Shown: positions 52,494 through 62,906 of the stretch, one piece after another
How positions within the stretch are numbered: position 1 is the stretch's first letter
How the letters are laid out: every line of letters starts with the position of its first letter
Assembly (NCBI GenBank): GCA_944474755.1
Contig: OX104117.1
Span: 79,274,926 to 79,338,925 of the forward strand
Reading direction: 5' to 3'
DNA from: Limnoperna fortunei
Lineage: Eukaryota > Mollusca > Bivalvia > Mytilida > Modiolidae
DNA length: 64,000 bases
Made by a program: the position numbers and the translations under genes
The notes under the pieces: generated by a model
Database searches by the model: none
What the model was told of the DNA's origin: nothing
The model's input: the letters and a program-made list of their open reading frames with translations, nothing else

Positions 52494-54170
52494 ATAAAAT
52501 GAAATCGTATGGAGTAAATGGAAATCTATTACAATGGTTTAAAAGCTACTTGAATAATAGGCAACAGAGAGTAGTAATCAAACAATCGTCATCCGAGCTT
52601 TGTAATGTGTATGCTGGTGTTCCGCAAGGGTCGGTGATAGGCCCTTTATTATTTATTATACATATCAATGATATAGCTGAAAAACTTGTTTCCCTATGTA
52701 GATTGTTTGCTGATGACACGTCGTTTAGCTATTCCAGTCGTGATCCTTCGCAGATTCAGGCTGTTATAGATCACGATTTGAAAGAGCTGAACATATGGTC
52801 ACAAAAATGGTTAATGGCATTTAATCCCGAAAAAACTGAAATCATGTTATTTTCATATATATTGCCACCAGATATGAGGTTTACACTAAATGACATTAAT
52901 ATACCAGTTACTAAACTCCATAAACATCTAGGTGTTACCTTCAGCAGTGATGCTAAGTGGAATACACATATTGATAATATTATATGTAGTGTTTCAAAGC
53001 ACCTGAACGTACTCAGGAAGTTGAAATATAAACTTTCCCGAAAAAACTTAGAAAAATTATATTTAGTCTTTATAAGACCACTTTTTGAATATGCCTGTGA
53101 GGTTTGGGATAACATGGGGGTGGGGTACTGCAACAAACTTGAACAATTACAGCTTGAGGCTGCTCGAATTGTTACGGGCCTACCAATTTTTACCAAAACA
53201 ATAAATATTTATACTGAAATTGGGTGGGAGTCTTTGGATGAGCGCAGGAAACGCAGGAAGTTACAAATGTTCTATAATATACAGCACGACTCGGCACCAG
53301 CATATCTCTGCAACTTAATCCCCCCTACAATACAAAGCACGACAGTGTATCCCTTGCGTAATGGTAACAATATTATGACTCCGTTCTGTAGACTATCCCT
53401 GACTGAAGAATCATTCATACCATCAACTATACGACAGTGGAACTGTTTAGATCTATCAATCCGCAATGTTAACTCTACTTTTAAGTTTAAATCTGAACAA
53501 AAGAACTTGAACCCACAAAGAAGAGTTCCAAAGCACTATGAATATGGTCATCGAAAACTTAACATTGTTCTAACCCAATTAAGATGTTCAGCATCAATAT
53601 TGAATTATGACCTATACAAGGTAAATATTATATCTGATCCATCTTGTCGCTGTGGATCCGACCGCGAAGATTCAAATCATTACTTCTTTGAATGTTCGAA
53701 ATATGCTAATATTAGAAATAGATTATTCGAACACCTTCATTGGCTGCCAATCTATTGTCCAGTAAATCTAGAACTTCTTACATCTGGTAATTCACAATTG
53801 TCTAATGATCAGAATGAACAAGTCATTAAGCATGTATTTGAGTATATCAAAAGGTCAGAAAGGTTCCCATTAGTTTGATCATTACTCACAAGGATTTGAA
53901 ACCACACTCATCATCACGTCCATCACATCTATCACATCATTTTTTTCTTTATTTAATTTCCTTCTTCTCTCTATTTTTCCTTTAATATTTGTCATACAAA
54001 GTGTTTGATATGTCTCCAACAAACATAATATAATTTGTATTGTATTACAATGTACGCTGCTCTATCAATATTTTTGTAACATACTGTATACTGGAGAAGA
54101 CTTCATAAGTTTGATTAACTTGTGTCTTATCCTTTTTGCATATTTGAGCAAATAAAATATGTTTAAACTA
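52494..54170 (+). mobile_element. 5'-truncated LINE with 13-bp target-site duplications
   Basis: AACAGAAAAATAC occurs at 52481-52493 and again at 54171-54183, a perfect duplication. Between the copies lies the end of a non-LTR retrotransposon with one uninterrupted frame and a ~290-bp 3' UTR ending AAATAAAATATGTTTAAACT without a poly-A tail. Undamaged frame and duplications point to a recent insertion. The insertion begins in the RT region, so it cannot move by itself. Confidence 0.92.
52499..53878 (+). CDS. LINE reverse transcriptase, C-terminal part (459 codons)
   Basis: This is the C-terminal part of the ORF2 protein of a non-LTR retrotransposon, the reverse transcriptase that copies LINE RNA at the target site. 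Visible motifs are GNLLQWFKSYLNNRQQRVVI (res. 8-27), AGVPQGSVIGPLLF (about 40-53), the catalytic FADDTS box (about 75-80), and GVTFSSDAKWNTHI of the thumb region (about 145-158). A Cys/His cluster C-R-C...H-Y-F-F-E-C lies at about 382-400. The N-terminal endonuclease and first RT motifs are missing because of 5' truncation. The ATG is an internal methionine, not a true start. CR1- or Jockey-like is likely; the clade was not determined. It has no promoter of its own here. Confidence 0.9.
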   Translation: MKSYGVNGNLLQWFKSYLNNRQQRVVIKQSSSELCNVYAGVPQGSVIGPLLFIIHINDIAEKLVSLCRLFADDTSFSYSSRDPSQIQAVIDHDLKELNIWSQKWLMAFNPEKTEIMLFSYILPPDMRFTLNDINIPVTKLHKHLGVTFSSDAKWNTHIDNIICSVSKHLNVLRKLKYKLSRKNLEKLYLVFIRPLFEYACEVWDNMGVGYCNKLEQLQLEAARIVTGLPIFTKTINIYTEIGWESLDERRKRRKLQMFYNIQHDSAPAYLCNLIPPTIQSTTVYPLRNGNNIMTPFCRLSLTEESFIPSTIRQWNCLDLSIRNVNSTFKFKSEQKNLNPQRRVPKHYEYGHRKLNIVLTQLRCSASILNYDLYKVNIISDPSCRCGSDREDSNHYFFECSKYANIRNRLFEHLHWLPIYCPVNLELLTSGNSQLSNDQNEQVIKHVFEYIKRSERFPLV

Positions 54171-54183
54171 AACAGAAAAATAC

Positions 54184-55539
54184 CTTCTTGAAATGGCATA
54201 CATATACCCAAATTATTGGTATTAAATAATGATCACACGTTTTATTTAAAGTCCTTCGAAAAGAGGAACATATTGTCAATGATAACTTACATTTATTTTA
54301 AAAATATATATATTTACATGTATACAAGAAACTGAAAAGGCTTACCAGCATCGCAGCTTCCTAAGAATTGTAAGGAAACCAATAACCCTCCGACACAGGA
54401 TAACACGCGGACATCTTCGAATGACATTGTAATGATTTGTCCATGTATAATTTATAATTATAATTATCTTGTTACCACGAAGACAATATACAAATAAATA
54501 AATCAAGGCTTCAGGGACGCACTTAAAACAGCAGAATAATGGTAGCATAAAAGAAAGAAATGTGATCAATACTTAGATGAGCAACTAACAAGTACCACGC
54601 ATGTGCAACAACACTCTCCGGCACAGAGAACATAACTGGTTCCCAGATATAACGTAGGATACCCAGAATCCTTTGCGTGGAGATTGGTGCAACAAGTACG
54701 AATTCACCTCAATATATAACCAGGGTTAGAGAATATTTAATGTATCTTTATTGTGGGTTGGGGCATTGGGGTGGATATGAATTCGAATGGCACTGGAAAG
54801 TTGTATGCAAGCAGAAATAAGAACTTGTTGCAAGAGATACATGTAATTCGAGACCAGACAAATGTCCATGTTGTGTGATCTGCAAAATACTATGAAAATT
54901 ATAAATAGTTTCTGCCAAGAAATACATGTAACTCTATTGACTTCAGTACATTTTATAAACCAAAATAATAAAACATTTTCAAATATATACTAAATTGAAT
55001 CCTACCTATGAATGTTTTGATTTTGGTCGAATTTATATGATACTATGTCATAAATAATGTATGTAAATACAAGAGCTTGCAAAGTGAAATTATCGAAGTG
55101 TAACTTATAGAATTTGCTTTCCCAACGAATGAGATACAACTTAAATAAAAGTATGCACATCTAAATTGAATCACTTTATCGAATATACTATTGAAATCAC
55201 CATATCTAACTTCTATTTCATATGCTAAGTTGTTTTACAATAATTCACAGTAAAACTTTAACACCATGATATAAATTTTTTTTTTAATTGGGGTACAATT
55301 TTATTGACGGGAAAAACCAAAAAAAAAAAGAAATGAAAAGTAAAACAAAAAGCAAAAACAAACAAACAAAATAAACAACACATAAATATAAAAGATTGAT
55401 TGCTTGATTGCGTCAAGATCAGCAAGCAATGTTTCTGCTACAAGTTCACAAACAATAAATCAACGAGAAAGATGCGATATGTAGAACAAAATTTTGACTA
55501 CCAATGGAAAAGTATGGAGCAATGGGAAGGGGAGAAAAA
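54184..55539. other. nothing recognised
   Basis: AT-rich spacer between the LINE and the gene pair. No strong open frame. Confidence 0.4.
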
Positions 55540-55544
55540 TTTAG

Positions 55545-55702
55545 CTACAGTGATCCTACTCTTTCGAAAACAAAAGGGGTCTTTATCGTGCAAGGAGTGG
55601 ACACTCTCTAAACACGTAACAAACTGTGGTTCTTTTATCAGGACGCGCTTGGCAGCTCTGTGGGTCGAGCACTGGGAACCATCCTTGTATGGTTCCAGGT
55701 TA
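55545..55702 (+). repeat. dispersed repeat, copy 1 (GACGCGCTTGGCAGCTCTGT)
   Basis: It contains GGGTCTTTATCGTGCAAGGA, ACACTCTCTAAACACGTAAC, GACGCGCTTGGCAGCTCTGT and GGGTCGAGCAC. Two more copies lie at 62427 and 62712 in the same orientation. The first ends with a 101-codon frame (from 55400) running through it. I do not know the family. Confidence 0.7.
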
Positions 55703-55913
55703 TAATTTGAATCGTGAAATCTGATTGTTTGTTAAACATATATGTTCCACGTTTTTTAGAATGTAGTGAAGTTACAAAAAACACAAGCAAATTTTTAATT
55801 TGCGTAACTGTTTTATTTAGTAAATACTTGTGTTAGAATGACTGGAATAAGTTCAAATCTATCAATTATTTGTAATTTGCACAAATATTCTAGATTGGAA
55901 AACAAATTACTAT

Positions 55914-58331
55914 TTACAGAAATTTAAATGACGGTCCACTAAGGCTTTGCTCAGTATTTGCATTCGTGTGATTTTCACAGATATATGCCTTTTCTTCTCC
56001 ATAAAATGTTTTTACACATTCGTGGATGTTGTCTCTCATTCTAAGAATAGCGCGTCTTTCGTTCAAAGAACACATTCTTGCAAATATTTTAGGCACGAGA
56101 CAAACAAATGTAGTCGTTGCCGTCTGTGTCACCACAGACGGTTGTTGAAAACCATCAAAACTCGTTAAAATTCCCACAGAAATGTACAAGCATAGGAAAA
56201 TGGCAATTATTTTAACGACCGATTTAAGAATTTCAACTCTTTTTGGTTTATAAGTATCTACAATAAATAAATATAGTTTTATTGGTATTGCAGCGCCCTC
56301 TATGTCCTTCCGATATGACGTAAAGTTTTGGCTTTTATCTTTTCTTACTCTTTTGCAGACCTTCTTTGTCTGATTAAAAAGCTGTTCGTAGGTTTCGTTG
56401 ATTGAGTGGATGCTGTCATACAAATACATGGTTACTGTTAAAGAAAAGACTAAATATCCTTCTGTGTAGCTTGGATTAGCGAAAAGTCCAGTGTACGTGA
56501 ATATTGCGATTCTTGACAAAAATATGAAACTGTCCAGAAATATAATCGAAAACATGTACACAGTAAATGTCAATAATAAAACACATCCGGGCAAAACTAC
56601 AAACATGGCAGCGAATCCTGTTTTCCCCTTTCTGCCAAGGAAATCGTTCATATTTCTACAATATGCGCGATAAACTAGTCCGATTGCAAAGACGGTCGGG
56701 AATCCGTAACACATAAGGGTCATTATTAGCTCTATTAAACAAAAGGTCAAATAAGGAAGAAGTAACAGCACCAGTTTAATCCAGTACAGTGTTTGACTAT
56801 CATGGGTCTCTATTGCGTTTTTAAATCTTTCTGACTGGACTAAAAGTGCACGTTTCCAAAACTTCGGATTTAACAAACAAAATATATTTGCCAGAAAAGT
56901 TTTCTGAATCTTCATATAACCATCACGTCCTTTAGCTATAATTCGACGTGAACCAAACTGTTCTCTTTGTTTAAGATCAATAGTTAAAATAAAATTTGGG
57001 TTATTAGTTTTTTCTGGCAAGCCCACAGACAAAAATTCCGATAAATTAGAAGGTAGGCACACGAGCACAAAACAACACATCAAATATAATCCCAAAGCAA
57101 CATATGGACCTCCAAGATATATCAAGAAGTTACCTCTGCTGAGTGAGTATCCAGATATCATAGACAAAAAGTTCATAGGTGCCCCTTGCTTAACACTTTC
57201 AATGATGTATGGTCTGTTGTGATAAGAATGGACGATCACTTTTATCAAGATAACAGTTAAACTTGAAATGACCACAATAAAACGCAAAATTCTGGATGTC
57301 GCCGTTGAATATAATAAACAACATTTTCGAAGAGGCATGACTAATATTGAGAAGACTGTTACGGTATTGTGGTGAATCCATTTTACTTTGCTTTTGTAAC
57401 TTTCGTCCGTGACAAGCGAAACATAATTATGTGACTGTGTTTCCATAACGTCTGGAAGATGTTTATAGATTGCAGACAAAATCGAAAACAACATCAAAGC
57501 AAAGTACAAGTACAGAACAAATCCTATTACAAACGGACAAACCCACCATACACCGCCAAAAGTATAGAAATGTCCCGGGCAACGAATGACGTATTTACGT
57601 ACTGTGACGTCATACATCTGCTTGCAACATCGGTATCCAATGGTTTCGATTGGACAGATAACGTGTAGACAAATTTGATAGAGCAAATAGTTGTCAACGA
57701 ATATTCTCTCCTTGTAACACCAGTAACTATAGTTATACTCATCTCGTGTCATCATTAAATCGTTAGTAAAATTGGCAAACGCCATTGCAAGTCTCATAGT
57801 AGTATTTACTGAACCAATAACAATGTCACATTCTCCATCTACAGTGATGTTAACCTTCAAGGGGGGTGAGGTGTAAGTGGTTAGCATACCCATGGACATC
57901 ACATCGAATTCCGGAGGCCAGTCTAGATACTGTCGTCCTCCATAGTTTCCTTCTACGCCAAGAAATGTCCAAATCCACTCCAACGGTTCTGTAACACATT
58001 TAGTATAATGAATTTGACTGTCCTGGGACTGATTCAAAAAGTTGAGTCGAAAATGTACAAATCTGTATTTAAACTTTAACACCTTATACGTGAAGTATTG
58101 TTGGCTGGATGGCGTGAACATTATTTTGCACTCTTTATCCAATTCTGTTCGATTTGTATCTGGCGATAATTCCGCATAATGACTGCATGGAATATTTTCT
58201 GAAGAATTAGCTAAAGAAGACACATTCCCAACATCAGATAACATTGGTAAAACTGTAATATGTTGAGAAGTTTTAGACACTATTACCAAGGCGACAAATA
58301 TGTAACAGGCAACACTGAATAAAGCAGCCAT
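55914..58331 (-). CDS. unrecognised multi-pass membrane protein A (805 aa), intronless
   Basis: Function unknown. The single frame opens MAALFSVACYIFVALVIVSK, a clear signal peptide. An ectodomain of about 240 residues follows, with paired Cys (C49, C68, C112, C168, C205, C221, C226, C235/C236, C251) and N-glycosylation sequons. Membrane segments are at about 262-288, 347-368, 404-426, 516-553 (probably two), 572-598, 601-638 and 704-750 (one or two). Conserved with the neighbour at 59095: VWW.CPFVIG, SVKQGAP..FLSMI.GY, FLI.LGGP.VALG, YDSIHS.NETYEQLF.QTKK and CSLNERR.ILRMR. Residues 551-650 share 60 of 100 positions with residues 561-660 of the neighbour, without gaps. An AATAAA lies about 100 bp after the stop (minus strand, 55812-55817). 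Lack of introns suggests an origin by retroposition or an expanded intronless family. It could be a receptor, channel or transporter; nothing in the sequence decides. Confidence 0.85.
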   Translation of the reverse strand: MAALFSVACYIFVALVIVSKTSQHITVLPMLSDVGNVSSLANSSENIPCSHYAELSPDTNRTELDKECKIMFTPSSQQYFTYKVLKFKYRFVHFRLNFLNQSQDSQIHYTKCVTEPLEWIWTFLGVEGNYGGRQYLDWPPEFDVMSMGMLTTYTSPPLKVNITVDGECDIVIGSVNTTMRLAMAFANFTNDLMMTRDEYNYSYWCYKERIFVDNYLLYQICLHVICPIETIGYRCCKQMYDVTVRKYVIRCPGHFYTFGGVWWVCPFVIGFVLYLYFALMLFSILSAIYKHLPDVMETQSHNYVSLVTDESYKSKVKWIHHNTVTVFSILVMPLRKCCLLYSTATSRILRFIVVISSLTVILIKVIVHSYHNRPYIIESVKQGAPMNFLSMISGYSLSRGNFLIYLGGPYVALGLYLMCCFVLVCLPSNLSEFLSVGLPEKTNNPNFILTIDLKQREQFGSRRIIAKGRDGYMKIQKTFLANIFCLLNPKFWKRALLVQSERFKNAIETHDSQTLYWIKLVLLLLPYLTFCLIELIMTLMCYGFPTVFAIGLVYRAYCRNMNDFLGRKGKTGFAAMFVVLPGCVLLLTFTVYMFSIIFLDSFIFLSRIAIFTYTGLFANPSYTEGYLVFSLTVTMYLYDSIHSINETYEQLFNQTKKVCKRVRKDKSQNFTSYRKDIEGAAIPIKLYLFIVDTYKPKRVEILKSVVKIIAIFLCLYISVGILTSFDGFQQPSVVTQTATTTFVCLVPKIFARMCSLNERRAILRMRDNIHECVKTFYGEEKAYICENHTNANTEQSLSGPSFKFL

Positions 58332-59094
58332 CTTTGAAGTGATACATTAATTAAAAATACGGAAATTACGTCGTATTTTTTGGAAACGTATTTAACCTAT
58401 TTGCAGCAGGAAGTTTTAAACTATTTGAAACCGAAAGGTCAACTGTGATGACCCTTAAAGCTATATGTGAGTTACAGTAGAATGCATAGCATTATCCAGC
58501 GATTTAAATGATAAAGTTGGAAAACTACTACATTTTATTCAGAGAGTTTTATCAATCGAGACCAAGCACCGAATTAGCCAGGTAAAGGTTGTTCGAGATA
58601 CATGTATATCCATGTAACGGAAAAAATTCTCTTAATTAGTTGTTTTTAAAAGCTTTTTGCTTGTTTGTTTTAATTTTTTAATGGCACAGCATTTTCTGTC
58701 AGAAGTAATACCATTGCATTATATAACATCCGACATATACATATATATATATATACTTCCTGCCTAATTTAACTAAATATCCACTTAATAAACGAGGAAA
58801 TAGCGGAATTGGAGAACAAAATATGTCAATATACCACGTGCAATATACATGATAAAAACATATATGTTGTACTGTTATGACTTATTCAATTGCGCCATGT
58901 TTTGCTTACATTTCAGAAAATAGTTTTGAAACTGATATGGGATTTTTTACACATTAATTTGACTATTCTCTAAGTGGTGTATGTACGCATATGCGTGACT
59001 TCGCTAGATATTTTATAGTAGGTGATTTAAATGTTGAAAATTCCACTCGTCATACGTACACAGGTATAATTCTTAAAATAGAACTGGTAGAGAT
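58332..59094. promoter_or_regulatory. 763-bp shared upstream region of the divergent gene pair
   Basis: The two start codons face away from each other across this interval, so it must hold both 5' UTRs and promoters. A TA-rich run, ACATATACATATATATATAT, lies at 58735-58755; whether it acts as a TATA box is unknown. No CpG-rich segment is seen. Confidence 0.5.
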
Positions 59095-61539
59095 TTGTTT
59101 ACGAATGCAATGGATTTCGAACTGTACCAACGCATATTCCTTATTTTCGGATTTGTGACTGTTATTACAAGTTTAAATAGTTCCGTTAAATCAAGGAAAG
59201 GTGAGCAGGCCTGCCACACAAAACTTGCAGAAAATTCAAGCAAAGCATGTAGTGACTACATCAACGTGAATCCATACCAGGATAGAAAGGCTTTGGACGA
59301 GAAGTGCCGAATACGATTCACGGACGACAGTAAAGAGTATTTCACTTATAAAGTGTTAAAATATAAGTACAGATTTGTAAAATTGAAAATAGACTTTTGC
59401 CAGTTTGATTCCACAGTACAATATACAAGATGCGCTATTCAGCCGTTGGATTGGGTGTGGACATACGGAGGTGTTGATGGCGGTGAACAGTACCTTGAGT
59501 GGCCTGCCGAGTTCGAAACTCTTTCATTGGGTATGCTGAAAACATATACTTCATTGCCGCTTCATGTCAACGTAACTGTCCAAGGAAAATGTAATATAGT
59601 TATTGGAGAGAAAAATACAACTGAAAGATTTGCTCTGGCTTTTGCAGACCTATATCACGATCTTTCTATGACGAAAGATCAGTACAATTACAGTTTCTGG
59701 TGTTTCAAAACAAGGATTTATATTGAAAGTAACTTTTTATATAAGCTATGTCAGCAAGTCATTTGTCCCGTAGAAACCATAGGCTACAAATGTTGTCAGC
59801 AGATTTTCGATGTCAATTCTAGAAGTCCAACCATAAAGTGTCCAGGCGGTTCGTTCAAATTTGGAAGTGTTTGGTGGGCTTGTCCTTTTGTAATAGGAGT
59901 GCTTCTTTATCTGTATTTCGGAATGATGCTTGCGTTTGTGCTTTCAAACGTCTACAAACATTTGGACATTAAAGCAGTCGACAATATTTTCATGGATATC
60001 AGATCAACTACTAAATCATCAAGTCAAAACGAGACGACACCATTGATTCAGACACAATATGAACGTGATTCTGCATTTATTATTCATAATCCGGTTACTG
60101 TACTCTCAATTATAGCTAGTCCCATACGAAGATGTTGTTTATTTCATCCAATAACTACGCTGCGTGTCATTCGATGTTTGGTGGCAATTTCAAGTGTTAC
60201 CGTGGTAACTGTTAAAGTGGTATTACATTACATAAACTACTGCGAGTCTGTCACGGAAAGTGTTAAACAAGGCGCTCCAAAAGATTTTTTATCAATGATA
60301 GCTGGATACGAACTTAGCAAAACTAATTTTTTGATATTTCTTGGAGGACCGTTTGTTGCATTGGGAGCGTATATTGCCTGTTTTTTAATATTCATTTTAG
60401 TACCTCATGACTTAGCCACTTTTCTTGAATCCGGCATCCCAGCCAGCAATGCGGAAACGTCATCTCCTTTGTGGATGGACTTGAAACTTAGGGAAAGGTT
60501 TGGATCTAAGCGAATACTTGGAGCAAATTACAGCGGTTATGCTAAAATTCACCAGACAATGCTTGCAAATATTTTTGCCCTACTCAATCCGTCGTTTTGG
60601 GGATTCGTGATAAGCCTACAGCTAGCTAGATTTCAAACTTTTACTTCTCAAATGAAGCGGAATGTTTTTACGGTCGTATTGACCCTAATTGTGGGAATCT
60701 TGTACGTGTTTGTTTGTTTTATCGAGTTGATACTTACATTGGCATATTTTGGGTTCCCAACTATTTTCGCTATCTCCGTTGTTTACAAAGCATATTTAGG
60801 AAATTTATGTACATGGTGCAGAGACAAAGGGTCTGTTGGTATATGCATTTTATTTGTTAGTTTACCCTGTGTGTATGTAATGTTAACAATAACTGTGTAC
60901 ATGTTTTCAATTATATTTGTCGATAGCTTCATTTTTATTGCTAAAATTGTAATATTTACATATACGGGTCTTTTTGTGAACCCGAGTTATACCGAAGGTT
61001 GGGTAATATTTGGTATAACGATTATTATGTATATGTATGATAGCATTCACTCGGTGAATGAAACTTACGAACAGCTGTTTGAACAAACAAAAAAAGTCTG
61101 TAAAAGGAAGGGAAAACGATTAAAGATCCCACAGCATTTGTATAAAAAGGAAGTAGCTGGCGCCACTATCCCTAGGGACTTATACAAGTATATAATACAC
61201 ACCTGCAAACCAATACGAGTTGAAGTGTTTGTGTCGGTGGTTAAGATTTGTATAATTACGTTTTGTTTGTACATTTCACTTCAGATTCTAGTCAATTTTG
61301 ATGGATTTCAGGAGCTAAACATTGTCACACAGACGGCAACCACTATTGCTGTTAGTTTTGTTCCACAACTTTTGAAAAGAATGTGTTCTTTAAACGAGCG
61401 AAGGAAGATTTTGCGAATGAGAAGAAAGATTGATGAAGCAGTAGATAGTTATTTGATTTATAATGGAATTAATTTGGATCAAGGACCTATATCTGGTGAT
61501 TCATCCTCTGCGCAGTACCCAACATACAATAGCATTTAA
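59095..61539 (+). CDS. unrecognised multi-pass membrane protein B (814 aa), intronless, paralogue of A
   Basis: Function unknown. The first Met gives MFTNAMDFELYQRIFLIFGF. The second Met (residue 6) would give a more compact signal peptide and may be the true start. The ectodomain (about 30-258) has the same Cys spacing as protein A, including C40, C71, C113, C166, C203, C219, C224, C233/C234 and C249. Membrane segments lie at about 263-288, 359-379, 413-437, 525-563, 582-624, 634-649, 713-735 and 742-757. A loop at 290-330 (DIRSTTKSSSQNETTPLIQT) is specific to this copy. The Lys/Arg-rich stretch after QLFEQTKKVCKRKGKR and the final CSLNERRKILRMRRKID suggest cytoplasmic basic regions. The frame is free of stops and introns. 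It lies head-to-head with protein A, and both copies look intact, so both are probably expressed. Confidence 0.85.
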   Translation: MFTNAMDFELYQRIFLIFGFVTVITSLNSSVKSRKGEQACHTKLAENSSKACSDYINVNPYQDRKALDEKCRIRFTDDSKEYFTYKVLKYKYRFVKLKIDFCQFDSTVQYTRCAIQPLDWVWTYGGVDGGEQYLEWPAEFETLSLGMLKTYTSLPLHVNVTVQGKCNIVIGEKNTTERFALAFADLYHDLSMTKDQYNYSFWCFKTRIYIESNFLYKLCQQVICPVETIGYKCCQQIFDVNSRSPTIKCPGGSFKFGSVWWACPFVIGVLLYLYFGMMLAFVLSNVYKHLDIKAVDNIFMDIRSTTKSSSQNETTPLIQTQYERDSAFIIHNPVTVLSIIASPIRRCCLFHPITTLRVIRCLVAISSVTVVTVKVVLHYINYCESVTESVKQGAPKDFLSMIAGYELSKTNFLIFLGGPFVALGAYIACFLIFILVPHDLATFLESGIPASNAETSSPLWMDLKLRERFGSKRILGANYSGYAKIHQTMLANIFALLNPSFWGFVISLQLARFQTFTSQMKRNVFTVVLTLIVGILYVFVCFIELILTLAYFGFPTIFAISVVYKAYLGNLCTWCRDKGSVGICILFVSLPCVYVMLTITVYMFSIIFVDSFIFIAKIVIFTYTGLFVNPSYTEGWVIFGITIIMYMYDSIHSVNETYEQLFEQTKKVCKRKGKRLKIPQHLYKKEVAGATIPRDLYKYIIHTCKPIRVEVFVSVVKICIITFCLYISLQILVNFDGFQELNIVTQTATTIAVSFVPQLLKRMCSLNERRKILRMRRKIDEAVDSYLIYNGINLDQGPISGDSSSAQYPTYNSI

Positions 61540-62426
61540 ATACACCTTTCCGATTTGCTCAAAACCCTCCTCCTAAGTGAATTCTTCCATCATCCCATCA
61601 TCGAGCAAACGCCGACGCAGAACCCCTGACTTGGGAAGATGGCTACAAACAAGAATTTTTTTTGTATACATTATTGTATTATAAGTTTAAAATCCAAAGT
61701 GTATACTAAATGTTTTTGTTAAATTCTATTGTGTGAAAAGTTTTAGTCATATACAATGTAATTCACATTATGAAAGTTCATCTTTAAAACGATAAAGCGG
61801 GTTGACAGTGTTAATGACACATTAGAAATAATATATTGGCTTCACTCTTTTTACTTCCTTGTTTGAACACTATGGTTCTACATGTTTGTATTGTTATGGT
61901 ATGTATGTAATCTTGTTAACAGAAGATCAATGATTATTCCACGAATATTTATATATATTGTTCGATGTTGTTTCATTAGCCCATTTATTGACGGTGTAAA
62001 TTGTTATTTTATCATAATACATTTAGAACCAAATGTTTAAGTTTTTTCAACATTCATTCTCTGATTTTTGTACTCATTAAAATATTTACAAATATTTTTT
62101 TAACAAACAATCTTCATGCAATATTTAGTACATTTTATTATAATTTATTTTATATAATTTTGTTTCATTTTAATAAATGTGTCATGATCAGTACTTTGTT
62201 TGAAAATAAAGTAAACGTTAATTTATTTAATGTTTGTTTTGCGTCCAGTGAACAGTATTTCCGCTATATTCAGGACGCGAACAAGTTAACAAACAATAAC
62301 TCGATTCGAGAAATATTGACCAGAGCGAAACAATTTGAATGCCACTAGAAAAGTTTTCGGTAGGGGCAGCAATTTTTGTCTTTGTAGCGGCTACAATTAA
62401 TGAGCCTATTATTATCGACATCTACA
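61540..62426. other. 3' region of membrane protein B
   Basis: Probable 3' UTR and spacer, with no other gene. The clearest AATAAA lies near 62205, far from the stop. A 115-codon plus-strand frame from 62001 has no family features. Confidence 0.45.
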
Positions 62427-62605
62427 AAAGAGGTCTTTATCATTCAAGGAGGTGCACTCTCCAAGTACCCACTGTGATCTGCGGTCAAGCTTTCCGTACT
62501 ATGACATGACGACCCCCAATGAAAAGGCATCACATATCCTCGATCCACCTGGGACGCGCTTGGCAGCTCTATGGGTCGAGCACAGTGTGGTCCCCCTTAA
62601 AACAC
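62427..62605 (+). repeat. dispersed repeat, copy 2
   Basis: AGGTCTTTATCATTCAAGGA, GACGCGCTTGGCAGCTCTAT and GGGTCGAGCACAGTGTGGTC align to copy 1, with an insertion (GTCAAGCTTTCCGTACTATG) that copy 3 also has in altered form. Confidence 0.7.
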
Positions 62606-62711
62606 AGGAAACAAATTCATAAGCAAACATTCCATCAATCGATCGATTATTTGTTTTAATCAATGAAGTGTAGGTTATAGACGGAGAAATAAGACTGGTG
62701 TAACCTTTACC

Positions 62712-62906
62712 GATCCAACTCTTTTTAAATGCGAAAAGGATCTTAATCGTGCAAAGAGCTAAACACTTTCTAAACACGTTACCAACTATTGCTCGCGGCC
62801 AAGCTTGTCGTATTATGACCCGACAACCCCTGCCCGCGCATATCCGCCACCTGTGGACGCGCTGGACAGCTATGAAGTCGAACACCGAGTATGGTCCCAG
62901 GTATAA
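62712..62906 (+). repeat. dispersed repeat, copy 3
   Basis: AAGGATCTTAATCGTGCAAA, CACTTTCTAAACACGTTACC, GACGCGCTGGACAGCTATGA and ATGGTCCCAGGTATAA match the order of motifs in copies 1 and 2. It keeps the most complete middle part (GCGGCCAAGCTTGTCGTATT). Confidence 0.65.

Noticed and set aside
52771..53196. 141-codon minus-strand frame
   Set aside because: Antisense shadow of the LINE reverse transcriptase frame.
62001..62348. 115-codon plus-strand frame after membrane protein B
   Set aside because: Low-complexity Phe/Ile/Asn-rich translation of AT-rich 3' sequence, without motifs.
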